Assembly (NCBI GenBank): GCA_034620365.1
Contig: JAQGEQ010000048.1
Coordinates: 1,364,001 to 1,428,000 of the forward strand
Direction: 5' to 3'
Source of the DNA: Pegea sp. RAD2-039
Taxonomy: Eukaryota > Chordata > Thaliacea > Salpida > Salpidae
DNA: 64,000 bases
Position 1 is the stretch's first letter, and each line of letters starts with the position of its first letter. Made by a program: the position numbers and the translations under genes. Positions 1 through 12,473 of this stretch are shown piece after piece. The notes under the pieces are model-generated. The model was given only the letters and a program-made list of their open reading frames with translations, ran no database searches and was not told the DNA's origin.

Positions 1-415
1 TTTTCCCTACAATTATAAAAATTAATTCCTGGCTCAACTAGTTATGTTATTTAAAAGTAAAAGATTATTGTTTGATTAACATAAAACAAGTGTAAAAAAA
101 ATTCACTTGGCTATTCAGCCATGGTATTCGGAATTGAACCACTTTATAAGGCTCACAAAAATAAGGCAATACATCTAAATACCGAGGATATCTCTTGAAA
201 AAAGGATTTAAGGAAGTGAAAACTTGATTTACTGCCTAAAAAATTTTGATCGCATCAGTTATAGATCTTCTATAACAAGTAATGAAAGTTTTGTTGACAA
301 AATCGTAATATTAGCAACAAAAATAATCAACTTTAATTAAAGTGTTTTTTTTTACTTTTAAATACTCTGCTTCATTTGGGTTTCGCTTTTCTACCTCATT
401 TAAAATGTCTTCCAT
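1..415 (-). CDS. NADP-specific glutamate dehydrogenase, N-terminal exons (partial)
   Basis: This is the start of a hexameric, NADP-type glutamate dehydrogenase (2-oxoglutarate + NH4+ + NADPH to glutamate), cut by the left edge. Three exons read on the minus strand: 356-415, 107-235, and the first six bases of a third at 1-6, all in phase 0 with GT-AG introns. Exon 1 gives MEDILNEVEKRNPNEAEYLK. Exon 2 begins AVNQVFTSLNPFFKRYPRYL and ends VVQFRIPWLNSQ. Exon 3 starts GK. The order 'EVxxRNPNExE(F/Y)L - AVxxV - VxQFRxPWxxxxGK' is the N-terminal signature of bacterial and fungal type GdhA and differs from the animal mitochondrial NAD(P)-GDH. I see no clear targeting peptide, so the product is probably cytosolic. 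The catalytic core lies outside the window, so activity cannot be judged. Confidence 0.8.
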
Positions 416-2009
416 CTTAAAACTAAATTTAATTATATTAAATAATTTACAATACAAATAATAGATTTTTTATAAAATTTTCTAAGCCAACTATTTTAAT
501 TGTTAATAAACAATTAGTATTATTAATGAATATATTATCATTTATTACAAGCTATCAATAAAACTTAATATAAAGTAACTTAACAAATTAGAAACATAGT
601 AGAAAAATATAAAAATGTTTACTTAAATTTTGATTAAATTTTTCAAAAGCTGAGCAGATGCATCATTTTGCATGAGACTTTGGTATCAGAAAAATTGCTT
701 CTACTTTATCAATTTTATTTAGTATTTCTGTAATTGCTACATTCTACCCACAAGTAAATATTTACATCGAAATAGGCTTAGACATATTGGGGAATTATTT
801 ATTGTCTAACGAGATAAATTTCAAATTGTTCACAGATCTATGGTAAAAAGTTGCTTTAAATTCAATTATAATGTTTCTTGTTATTACTTGAGACTACTAA
901 ATGATAAAAACGTCTTTTGATTATGATATAACTTTCATCCCTTTTTTAAAATGATTGAATGAAATACATGATACATTTTATAATACTATTTTTACATAAC
1001 TGGTGCATTTTTATCAATCTTTACTATATAAACTTGTTTCTATTTATTAAGTAAATTTTACGTGACTCAAATTTAGCCTTTGTGGTTGGATTTAAATCAA
1101 ACTCAATGAAGGAAAGTTAGTGTGATGAGTTATTTGTATAAATAAATCAAACTATAGATGTATTTTAATATAAAGTATTCAATGTTTAATATATCAAGTT
1201 ATAAAATAACTAAGAAGTCATCAAACACAATGGAAAAACTGGTAAAGTAATGTAAAAATGTAGGAGGTAATTACACCGGAATTAAAGGAAAAAATCCCAC
1301 GCTTTCTATTTTTTTGGATTGTGAAATTGTCGGGAACATTTAAATAATCAGATTTGACTGCAATTTCAATTAAACGTGAAATCTTATCCTAATGACGTAA
1401 TCACTTTTTATCTAGCTTCTTACTTTCGATGAAGCTATAAAACTTGAAGACAGTTTTCCTTTAAAGAACCTTTTTAGGTAGAAAGCAAAGAATTTTGATT
1501 TAGTGACCTTCATATAAACTGATTAAATAGATCTAATAAAAATTAAAGAGTCTATTAACTTTTAGAAATAAGAAATTTTAGATAAAAAAAGGTTTAATTA
1601 CATTTAAAAAGTGTTTTATGTTTTCAAATTAGTTTCTTAAAATTTTTCAGCTAATACTCACAAAAATAATTTATTAACTAAAAATATCAAATGTAAATTA
1701 ACTGAAACGATATATTCTAATAAATGGAAGAATAATTACAGCAGATAACTTTTCTATTATATTACAGGAAACCTTATGAACGCCTTTTCAATTGATTAAA
1801 ATGTAATTTTATGAAAATTTTGTTTTCACTTAATGCAGGAAGTTTGACTAAAAAGATTTTAAACGGCAAAAGTTCTGATTACAGTTTTTTATAGTAGTTA
1901 AAAGATACTTAATAAAATGATTTTTGATATTATTATTATTATTTAATAAGTTTACTAAGTAATAAATAATATTTTTTAGTTACTGTAAAATTCAAGCAAC
2001 TGAGTAGAA
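416..2009. other. Intergenic region between two divergent genes
   Basis: About 1.6 kb separates the start codons of the leftward GDH gene and the rightward receptor gene, so it must hold the promoters of both. The sequence is AT-rich with no ORF of note and a short ATT run near 1930-1943. I see no TATA box or initiator that can be assigned with confidence. The receptor start codon at 2010 sits in an A-rich context, and a 5' untranslated exon for either gene could be hidden here. Confidence 0.5.
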
Positions 2010-5000
2010 ATGAAAAAAATCAATTATTTTGTATGTGTGTTGCTTACTGTTTACTCTTTGCAATTTCTTTATACTGAATCAGCAAGACCAAAAAATAGGT
2101 GAGTATTTATATGAATAAATTATCTGATCAACATTGCTTCTAGTTTAATTTTTAAGCAAAAATCGTAATTTTTACAATTCTAAAGTAATAAGTTTAGGTA
2201 GATGAATAAACTGCATAAAAATTATTCAATTCAATATTTTCTAACTTTTGTATAGCGGTGAAAAAAAGCTCAAACATATTTTTTATAATATTACTAGTAG
2301 TAAAACAAAGTTTTAGTGTGATCATTTGACAGTGTCATACGAATTTAGATATATTCGATTATTCAATTCCCATATTAAACATATATAATACAAAATGCTT
2401 GTCGCTTTAGCACTATGACTCTTAAAAGCTTCCCAGCCAACAATGTGCTTAGACTACTTTTGCAATTGTCAATCTCAGTACTTTTGTACTTACCAAATTA
2501 ATATTTTTTTATTAGGATAACTATTTAGTGAATTGTTTGAATTAAGAATACTAAAACACATATTTTTTTCAGAAAACCATCAAAGAATGTTTGGTGAGAA
2601 GCTTCTGTAATAGTAGTTTAAACCTTTTAAAGAAATTTTATTAATTTTTCGACTGAAAATATTTGTTTACTTATTTGAAATCTTTTTCTATTTTTCCTTT
2701 AGTTTGATAATTTTGTTTCATTCGTTTATAGACTAAGAATTGATAAACTTTATTTGTTAAATCGTTGGTAAGAATATTCAATTTACAACAGTTATTTTAT
2801 TTAATTAACTATATTTTGTGCAGCAAAAGAAAAATGGGTGATTTAATTGAAGATGTTGCAAGGTAATTAGGCTTTTGAAATGTGTTGAAATTATACTTTA
2901 TTTTGTCTAATAGACACTAAGTATGTAATAATATCACAAGTTTTTGTTCCTTTGTAGATATCTATCAGATTGTGCTTAAAAGTGTTATGCTTCTTAAATA
3001 AAGTAATTAAGACTAGGATAAAGTTGACATAACAATTTTGCATGTTTGCAATTAACTAATCATTTAAGAAAACAAATATTTTACGAAATATTCAATGTCT
3101 CCTTAAAACTTTCATAAAATATAATACTGATCTTATGCTAGATTACATAACACAGCATTAAAATTACCTTATGCTTTATAACTAGGCAACAGTCTAATGC
3201 TGTTATAACAGGGTGTGTTAGAGATTATTCAAGAGGCTGTCACGAATTGTAAGTAGCAAATGTGATTTTAAAGTTTACTTTTAAACGTTGTATTACAATA
3301 AGATAATATGATACTTTATAGATGCATCTACTACAAGCTAAAACATCTTAGTTCAATAAAGTAAGCATTTGCTTTTATTTAAAATACATTGTATAGACAT
3401 GGCTGATATATCTATATAGCTTATGTGATAGTTTAAAATTCTGTTATTTTCCGAATTGAGTTTGAAGTTCGAAATCTATTTACACAAATTAGAAATAGAA
3501 TTTAATTAATATTTTTTCATATACTACGTTTATTTTTATGAAAGCTTTTAGTGTAAATATTAGAATTTATAATGATTTATTGCATAGATCTAGTTTTAAT
3601 ATTATTCACGAGTTACTTCTCAATTATAAATAGGAGCATAAAACTTTTTATTTCAAAATATAACCTTAATAAAGTAATAATTTAATAGATTAGAGAAACC
3701 AAATAATGTTCACGGTGAATCATGGTGAGTTTAAGCTGTTGTATATCAAAGCTGCTTCGAAAATTACTAGTTGTATTTTTAGCAACTTTACAAAGGCCGA
3801 TATCAACTACTTCAAGTCTACATCCAAGTAAGTCTATTAGATTCAAATGTCACATTGTCATTTAACAAACTGTTCAAAACTAAAAAGGTAGACAAGTAAG
3901 GGCTTCTTTTCAGTCTTAATTAGTCAAAAAAAGACCTTTGCAGGATTTTGTGCTGATAAATGAACAACTTACAACATTAATATGAAGTTACTTAGTCATT
4001 TCAACCTAAAATAGATTTATGTGAAAATAAAATAATTCGCCAGATTTTAAAAAGCAAGATGTTGAAAACATAATGATTTGGAAGATTTTTATTGAACATC
4101 ACAAAGATATTCAATATGATTCCCAAAAAGTTTAATCAGCTACATTACATTCAATACAAAAAGATTTTGATTTTTCTAAATTGACTTATAAAGTTAACTA
4201 AACGTTTTTAAATTTGTTGGGATAATTTTATTTTTTCAAAACCGCAATGGAGTAAAACATCAACATAGTATCACTTTTGTATTTTCGAACATAAGCTCAT
4301 TGCATTAGATTTAGCGGTGTTTTGAAATACTGCTTTACATTGATTAAACGATGTTAAACTTTTTAATAATAATGACTCGTTATATAGAGTTTTATTCAAA
4401 TTATTAAAGCGACTAACAACAGCGATAAGTATACTAACGATACGTGCTACCCACAACACAACCTATTACCAAATGACAACTGTTTATACGAAAATGCCGT
4501 TTCACATTTACGTCAGCGGCAAAATACATTACTGTTATTCCACAGGCTCTATTAGAAAAAAGCTTCACAAATCTGAGTTACTAAATAAAAATTGAAAGTA
4601 GAAAAAGATAAAGAAAAAATATAAAGTTGAAAAGATTTCGTATATCCTCTTCTTTGATAAACAAACTTCAATAACTTAGTCTTTAAAAATTTCAAAGTCT
4701 TTGATTATTGAGCCCTATAAATAATATGATACCAGGCGACCAGACTTGACTCAAACTGAAAAACTAGTTAATTCAATTTATCAAGTTAAAATTAATAGCA
4801 TTCAACAAGATATTATAATTCATTGTTCTAAGTCCAAACAAGATATTTTTCAACTGCAACTGAACACGTAATTTCTCTGAACTATATTTCAGAAGTCAAA
4901 CAGGTGAACAGCGAACGTATTGTAAAATTAAACTCAGCAAGCCCGCTTGCCAACAAAAGTAAGTGACCTTCACCCAGTCTTATTTATAGTATAATTCAGC

Positions 5001-8000
5001 TGTTGACGTTTAGGTGTATGGCAGCATTTCGTGGAAACACTCAGCTTCGAATGTACCAGTATGCAATCAGTTTTTAATTTAAAACTGTTAAATACCTTAA
5101 TTTTTATTGCAAAGATTATAAAAGTTCCATTAAATATTTCCATAGCTTTGTAAATTACATATTTGGAGTTAGTAAAACACTTTTAGCAGCTTATTTATAC
5201 TAAAAGCCTCCATTTGTATACTTTAAAACTACAATTATTTTTTACGACTTCTTTATTATTTCTTATAGAAGATTACCTCCTCGACAAGTTAGCTGGTAAG
5301 CCAACTAGGTGAAAAACAGTAAGTTTAATTAAACGATTATCTTACATTTGACAGCACAAATGAAACATTCAAAGATTTAAAAGGATTAAAGTATTTCGTG
5401 TATGTATAATATCTAATAATCTATTTTGCTAGTACCAATTACTTTTAAATTTTTTTTACAAAAATACTTTTTTTTTTTCTTTTCAGTAGTTAGAACTTAT
5501 TATCAATAGTTTAAAACTTGAAGTTAAAAAGTTATTAGAATTTTAGCCTTGTGCTCTTCTATTAATTTGGTAGATTATTATGAATACTTATCTATAAGAT
5601 ATTGCTACCAATAAAGTATAAGCTTTTTATTTGATATTAACTTAAATAACATCTCAATCACATGACAGTTGATTATTTGTTTTTTCTCTAAATAAAGTTT
5701 ATTTACTTTTTAGGCCAGAAATCTTTGAAATGTGTACTACTGCTCTAACAGGGCACTCTCATTGTAGTGCAAGGTAAATATTTAATAAACTGATTGATAG
5801 ATTTCTTTCAGATTTGCAAAACTTTCAGATGTATTTTGACAGAATGGAATTCAATGATTAGTCAAATACTCAGGTGAAAATTCAATTACTAGTTTGTAAT
5901 TTATTGCTATGACATAACTTATGTATTTTGATATTCTTGATTCAAGTATTTAATGTACTCCCGATGTACTTAATTTAAGAAATTTAGTTCTTTCATTTTA
6001 CGTACTAAGTATAAACATAGATACAGCAATCTAACCCAGAAGAATGTTTTCTCATGATTTTTTGACTTAAACTTTCTTTTTTAAGTATAAGTTTTAAAAC
6101 TTTATCAATTACTTCAGCGACGTCGACATGTACTTTATGGAAGCTGCTATGGTTAATAAAACAACATCACAAAAGATTGGGTAAGTAAAACGTTTTTAAA
6201 GAAAAATAAATTTCATTTTAAGTAACTTTTCATCCTAAAATTTTCAATTTACTTAATGTTTGTTAAGACTTTGATATAGAAGCAAACACAAAATTTCTTA
6301 AAGTCCAAAAACGTTGAGATTGGCTTATTTCTATAAGTCTTCTCATCCAAAAATTAATTTATTTTTAAGAGATAACTTAAAAGAACTTCAACATTTTACT
6401 GAATGGTGAGTTTAAATATCCATTTTTTTCAATAAAACGTTTCATAAGTTATTCTCTGAAATTTTTTCTTCTACAGCAATTTCCCACCTCAATATCTTAA
6501 TTTACATGGCCGGTAAGAGTCAACAATCTTCAATAAAATACTTTTAGTTAAGATTTCAAAAGTTATAACTAGGTCGTTATTTAAAAAAAAATAATTAGTT
6601 TTAGCTTTTAAATGACAGATGAACAAAAAATGACTAGATGTAAAATTTCTTAGTTGGAAACATATAACATATCAGTTATTACATGTATAGTTTTAAGTTA
6701 TAACCATTCAAAACATTTTGACAGTCGAGTTGGAGAAAAAGTTAATCTGTATTGTCTTTCAAGATATCAGCCAAGCTGTTTAAAACAGTATGATAATTTC
6801 TAATTGTTGGTCAATGTGATAACTTCAAAGTTAAAAAGTTTTCTGTTAAAAACATGAGAGTTAATCCAGCTTGCTTTTATTTATTAACAGCATTTTGACT
6901 TGTATTTTTTTCACAGATGTTTCCGAGCATATTTATTAAAAATATTTGAGAGGATAAAACAGTGAGTAATGCATTGACAATAAATTCAATGAGAAATTTA
7001 TTAATACAATAAGTTTTTTGAGCTTGATATGTCTGGTTAATATTATTTCCAAGATTATAAATGCATCAACTTTTATTTACACAATCTTTAAATGATAGAA
7101 AAGTATTAAAACAAACTTACTTTCTACATCTCTGTTACTATACATATAATATAAAGCTCTGCACTTAAAAATATGTTTATACGCTGATTTTTTAACAGAA
7201 CATATAATGAATCTACAGAAGAAACCGAATTGAGACTGGTTTTGAAACGCATTACCCATCAACCCACAACTACATATATAACAACTACAACCCGACGTCC
7301 AATTAATTTACCCTCTTTAACTCCTGCAACGACCACCTTTGTATCTTCAACAACTCCTCTTCAAGTTTCAACTTCACTTTCTAGTTCATTATCCACGAAT
7401 TCACCTCCAACTGCTTTTGTTGCAACATCAACTTTATCAACTAACACATTTTCAAATAAAAAATTAAACTCATCTCTTTCGCTTTCTGTGACTCAAGCTT
7501 CTGCTCCCACAACAATAAAATTGTCAACTTCACTTACCCCATTAACAACAACATCATCAACTTCATCTGTGCCTTTAACAACAAAATCTTCATCTTCATC
7601 TGTTCCTTCTAGAACAAAGTCTTCATCTTCATCTGTTCCTTCTACAACAAAATCTTTATCTTCATCTGTTCTTTCTACAACAAAATCTTCATCTTCATCT
7701 GCTCCTTCTACAACAAAATCTTCATCTTCATCTGTTCCTTCTACAACAAAATCTTCATCTTTACCTGTTCCTTCTACAGCAACATCTTCAACTTCATCTG
7801 TTCCTTCTACAACAAAATCTTTATCTTCATCTGTTCCTTCTACAACAACATCTTCAACTTCATCTGTTCCTTCTACAACAAAATCTTTACCTTTATCTGC
7901 TCCTTCTACAACAAAATCTTTATCTTCATCTGTTCCTTCTACAACAAAATCTTTATCTTCATCTGTTCCTTCTACAACAAAATCTTCATCTTCATCTGCT

Positions 8001-11000
8001 CCTTCTACAACAAAATCTTCATCTTCATCTGTTCCTTCTACAACAAAATCTTCATCTTCATCTGTTCCTTCTACAACAAAATCTTCATCTTCATCTGTGC
8101 CTTCTACAACAAAATCTTCATCTTCATCTATTCCTTCTACAACAAAATCTTCATCTTCATCTGTGCCTTCTACAACAAAATCTTTATCTTCATCTGTTCC
8201 TTCTACAACAAAATCTTTATCTTCATCTATTCCTTCTACAACAAAATCTTTATCTTCATCTGTTCCTTCTACAACAAAATCTTTATCTTCATCTGTTCCT
8301 TCTACAACAAAATCTTTATCTTCATCTGTTCCTTCTACAACAAAATCTTTATCTTCATCTGCTCCTTCTACAACAAAATCTTTATCTTCATCTGTTCCTT
8401 CTACAACAAAATCTTTATCTTCATCTGTGCCTTCTACAACAAAATCTTCATCTTCATCTGTTCCTTTTACAACAAAATCTTTATCTTCATCTGCTACTTC
8501 TACAACAAAATCTTTATCTTCATCTGTTCCTTCTACAACAAAATCTTTATCTTCATCTGTTCCTTCTACAACAAAATCTTTATCTTCATCTGTGCCTTCT
8601 ACAACAAAATCTTCATCTTCATCTGTTCCTTCTACAACAAAATCTTTATCTTCATCTGTTCCTTCTACAACAAAATCTTTATCTTCATCTGTTCCTTCTA
8701 CAACAAAATCTTTATCTTCATCTGTGCCTTCTACAACAAAATCTTCATCTTCATCTGTTCCTTTTACAACAAAATCTTTATCTTCATCTGCTACTTCTAC
8801 AACAAAATCTTTATCTTCATCTGTTCCTTCTACAACAAAATCTTTATCTTCATCTTTTCCTTCTACAACAAAATCTTTATCTTCATCTGTGCCTTCTACA
8901 ACAAAATCTTCATCTTCATCTGTGCCTTCTACAACAAAATCTTCATCTTCATCTGTTCCTTTTACAACAAAATCTTTATCTTCATCTGCTACTTCTACAA
9001 CAAAATCTTTATCTTCATCTGTGCCTTCTACAACAAAATCTTCATCTTCATCTGTTCCTTCTACAACAAAATCTTTATCTTCATCTGCTACTTCTACAAC
9101 AAAATCTTTATCTTCATCTGTTCCTTCTACAACAAAATCTTTATCTTCATCTGCTCCTTCTACAGCAACATCTTCATCTTCATCTGTTCCTTTTACAACA
9201 AAATCTTCAACTTTATTTCCACCTTATCTTTCATCTACACCTAATGCTAACTTTACAACATCTTCAAAGTATTCGAATTTCACCTCAACTAAGGGCTCAC
9301 CAATTTCTTCTTCTGTTGCACGCTCTTCTGATTATAGAACCACATTCAAAAATCAAATCGACCACAAAAATCCAAGCAAAACTGTCTTTTCATCGACTGG
9401 ATTTATTAAGTAACTTCTTCTAATATTTTTTGATGTAAAACCTCTGAAGATTATTATGATTGCTTTTTCTTTGAAACTTCGTTTTTGGGCAGTTCTCCAT
9501 TGATAGAGTCTTGTACGTTACAAATATTTTGCACAAGTTCCGTATACATCAACTGCAACCATACAACTTTACTTTCGTGTCAAGAATGCAAGTATGAATC
9601 TGAATTTGATTCTTCACTTTGTCAATGTTCAATTATACAATGCTCACAGATAAGTATATGCCCAATCTAAATTTACAAAAAATTTTTTCATAGTGGGACT
9701 ATTTTTATTATTTGTATCTGTTTTCTTATATGGCTTAGCAGCACTATTATCATTGGATGTATACTGATTTTTCGAAAAGTTTGGAAAAACAAAATAATCC
9801 GAAGGTCTTATATAAATGCTTTTATATATGCTTTGACCACTTCTGATTTACTTTCTGGTTAGTTCTATTCAATACTAATAGCATTCAGAAAACATTTTAC
9901 TTTTAATTTTTAAAGGTATATTCATTTTGGTTGTGAGTGTGCCACGTGCTATTTGGAGTTTGAACAAAACAGTCTTTGAACTAAAAGAAGTAGAAAACCA
10001 AATTAGCCAAACGGTTGCAGCAACTTTAGGAATAACATTTCTTTTTCTATTCTTGTCTAACCTTTATATACTTTCTTGGATTTCGGTTACAAGATTGTTT
10101 GTTATATTTTCTTCGTGGAAAGAAAGAAAATATAAAGAAGCTATTTCATTAACTATTTTGTGTTGGATTCTAGCATTAGTGGTGTCTATTACTCCAAGTA
10201 AATATTTTAACAATATATAAAAATTGTAAAACTCCTATTTAAATTAGCTTGTAATGTTTTAGAATAAACGATAAAGTTGTTTACAAAGAATTTTTTTAAC
10301 GCTTATGAAATTATTTCTGGTAGTTTTTTAAACTTTTGAATAATTTTTTTTCAGTATGGGCCCCTTCTATGATGACTATTGCTTATGAAGACAATTTACT
10401 TCTGTATTCATTCTCAGTAACAAAACCAACAACTGAATTTTACTTATTACTGGTTGCTTTCCTTATCTTTCCATTCATTATAATGGTAAGTGTTTTATCA
10501 AATAACATTTTTGTGAATTCAAATAACTAACGAAATTTTCAGTTATGCTCTACACTTGCATCTCTTATGTACATTTCGCGTTTTAAGTTGTACAAATTAA
10601 ATGGGTCAATACTTCAATCAGAAGTTCTTATATTGAAAGAGCAGAATATTACAAAGTATATCAGCATGACAGTGTTTGGATTTTCTTGTGTAACATGTTA
10701 GTAATAATGTAACGTTTTAAATTATATAGAAGTAAACGCTCCAACCTATTCAATGCTTAGTTTCACTTAATTATTTCACTCCAAGTAAGTTTCTAAATAT
10801 TCATTTTGAGTTATAAACTAAATATTTTTAAAACTTGTTATAAACTTAACTAATAATTTAATTAATTTTTATCTTCAAAACTTTACATAGATGTGATGAA
10901 TAAAAGTAGTTAACTTTGAATCGAAAGTCTAAAATTATAGCCTAAAATTTATTGATTCTTAAATTGATATTCTCTAAAAAACAAAAATTTGGATATTTTA

Positions 11001-11675
11001 GATAAGTTATTTTATATATATCTTAAATGTTGTTCCATTATACCATTACTTATGTAGAGATAAAATAGTAAAAAAAATGTATAAACTATTTGCATTTTAC
11101 CAAAAAGTTAAGAGAAAGTTGTCAATATTACTGGCTATTGATATTATTTAATAGTTATTAATTCTATAGTTTAAAATTATTAAGAATTATATAAACTTAA
11201 TTAAATCAAAACCGTTTATTGTATGATACAGTACCGTTTCTCGTTTACCTGAGTATTGCAAATTCTTTGTCTGTTTCCTGTTTTTCTAATTCTGCAGCTC
11301 GTATAACACTATTCATAATATTTTCGTCTCGAAGGTGAGTTTTAAGTTTTTATTCAAATTAAAACATAAAATGATTGGAAATATTAATGACATTAAGATT
11401 GTAAGGTACTTTTTTGACAAATGTTTTTATTATGAAATCAATTTAGAAGATTGAGTAGTTACTGAGTTACAACTACTTCATTCAATTGTAATGTTGCTTA
11501 TATTGCTGATATTTTGTGCTATCATGGTACACTGTAATCTTATATGATAAATTTATTTTTCAGTTTGATCAATCTACTTATCAACTACAAATATAGAAGA
11601 TTTTTTTATACTTCTCAAGAGTCGATAATATTTGAAAACAACTCTGTGATACCCTACAGTTGCACAAAGGCATAA
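2010..11675 (+). CDS. Microexon-encoded, mucin-stalked rhodopsin-like 7TM receptor
   Basis: I assembled 24 exons: 2010-2098, 2573-2593, 2824-2862, 3186-3248, 3322-3360, 3689-3724, 3783-3827, 4893-4958, 5014-5058, 5269-5295, 5714-5773, 6118-6180, 6370-6405, 6477-6512, 6725-6787, 6917-6961, 7199-9409, 9493-9591, 9694-9857, 9916-10197, 10355-10485, 10543-10696, 11232-11334, 11564-11675. They total 4029 nt (1342 residues) with one open frame. Residues 1 to about 24 are a signal peptide ([20 protein letters not shown]). Residues 30-258 form a cysteine-rich ectodomain, and 258-994 a Ser/Thr-rich mucin-like stalk. A short linker with five cysteines follows, then seven hydrophobic helices. Helix 2 carries [15 protein letters not shown], like the class A N..L..xxDL motif; helix 3 ends SVTRLF where DRY is expected; helix 4 has the conserved Trp; helix 6 has a Pro; helix 7 has NSAARITLF in place of NPxxY. 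The expected role is a heavily O-glycosylated plasma-membrane receptor. Ligand and family are unknown. Exons 1-16 are inferred from splice signals and frame alone. Confidence 0.72.
7560..9210 (+). repeat. Coding minisatellite, 33-bp unit (11-residue mucin repeat)
   Basis: About 50 tandem units of 33 bp encode variants of [11 protein letters not shown] or [11 protein letters not shown] inside the large receptor exon. Units are nearly identical at the DNA level, not only at the protein level. A second-order pattern exists: the variant unit beginning [11 protein letters not shown] followed by [11 protein letters not shown] recurs at about 8460, 8757 and 8955, spaced 297 bp (9 units) and 198 bp (6 units), which indicates recent block duplication. 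The density of Ser, Thr and Pro is typical of O-glycosylated mucin stalks. Lys at every unit gives the stalk a regular positive charge. Confidence 0.95.
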
Positions 11676-12473
11676 CAGTGTGTATTTCAGGACTTTTTTA
11701 TTCGTTCTCAAGCTTATTCACAAAATCTTCTTTTTACAATTATTTAGTTACCTCTGTTGTAAATTCAATGTAAATCACTAAATTGATTTTCAAGTTATTC
11801 AATTTTTCTATTTTTTTTCTGTTTTTTAATTTAAACTTTTGATCAAGTTTTTAACTTGAATGCTGTAATCAACTCGCAAAAATTGTATTCCAAGATGACA
11901 TTAAAACTGTCGCAGAAAGACTAATAGCTAGCCGTTGATGACATTGTGATGACTAGTCATTAAACTTTACTAAATTTTGACTTCTAATTCAATTATTTCT
12001 GTAAATATGTTTACGTTTTACTCGTCAAAGATTTGAACAATTTAAATTTCTTGAAATTCTTTTTTAATGTTTTAATAAAGTAAGATTTGAGAAGTTTATA
12101 TCATAGAGGAAGCAGTCAGTCTACAAGTCTTAAAAATAAAAATAAAACAAGTATTCAAAACTAACAACAAAATATATTTAATTATTAACTAACTAATTAT
12201 AATTCTATATGAATAAGAAGCTACAAAAATCTTAAACATCAGTACGCAGAAAAGTTAATAGAAAAATCAAATAACTCATCAGAATTCAAATTTGAAACAT
12301 TTCATAAAAAAAATTGAACAAAATAAAATGTTCTATAAAACTGAACACTAACGTAAGCTAAATGATATTGCATAACTATTCGATCGTAAATAAATAAATA
12401 AATGTAGAATAAATTATCTGTATTGGTCAGAAAATAGTTGGACGAATAATTGGCAGCATCTTTAAACAGTGTC
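11676..12473. other. Convergent 3' intergenic region
   Basis: This region lies between the end of the receptor gene and the end of the PALB2-like gene, which converge. It contains an AATAAA hexamer at 12074-12079 on the plus strand, about 400 bp after the receptor stop, which is a plausible polyadenylation signal. Small ORFs here look like chance. Confidence 0.45.
12074..12079 (+). promoter_or_regulatory. Candidate poly(A) signal of the mucin receptor gene
   Basis: AATAAA about 400 bp after the stop at 11675 and before the convergent neighbour ends at 12474. It is a candidate only, since AT-rich sequence yields such hexamers by chance. Confidence 0.3.

Noticed and set aside
2958-2980. Possible extra microexon after a tttgtag acceptor in the receptor gene
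   Set aside because: Joined in the phase of the neighbours it reads to a stop after seven codons. It might be a rare truncating exon but I have no support for it.
7560-9210. Regular 33-bp repeats that could be mistaken for a CRISPR or satellite array
   Set aside because: The units are contiguous without spacers, are in frame throughout, and encode a Ser/Thr-rich repeat inside a spliced gene.
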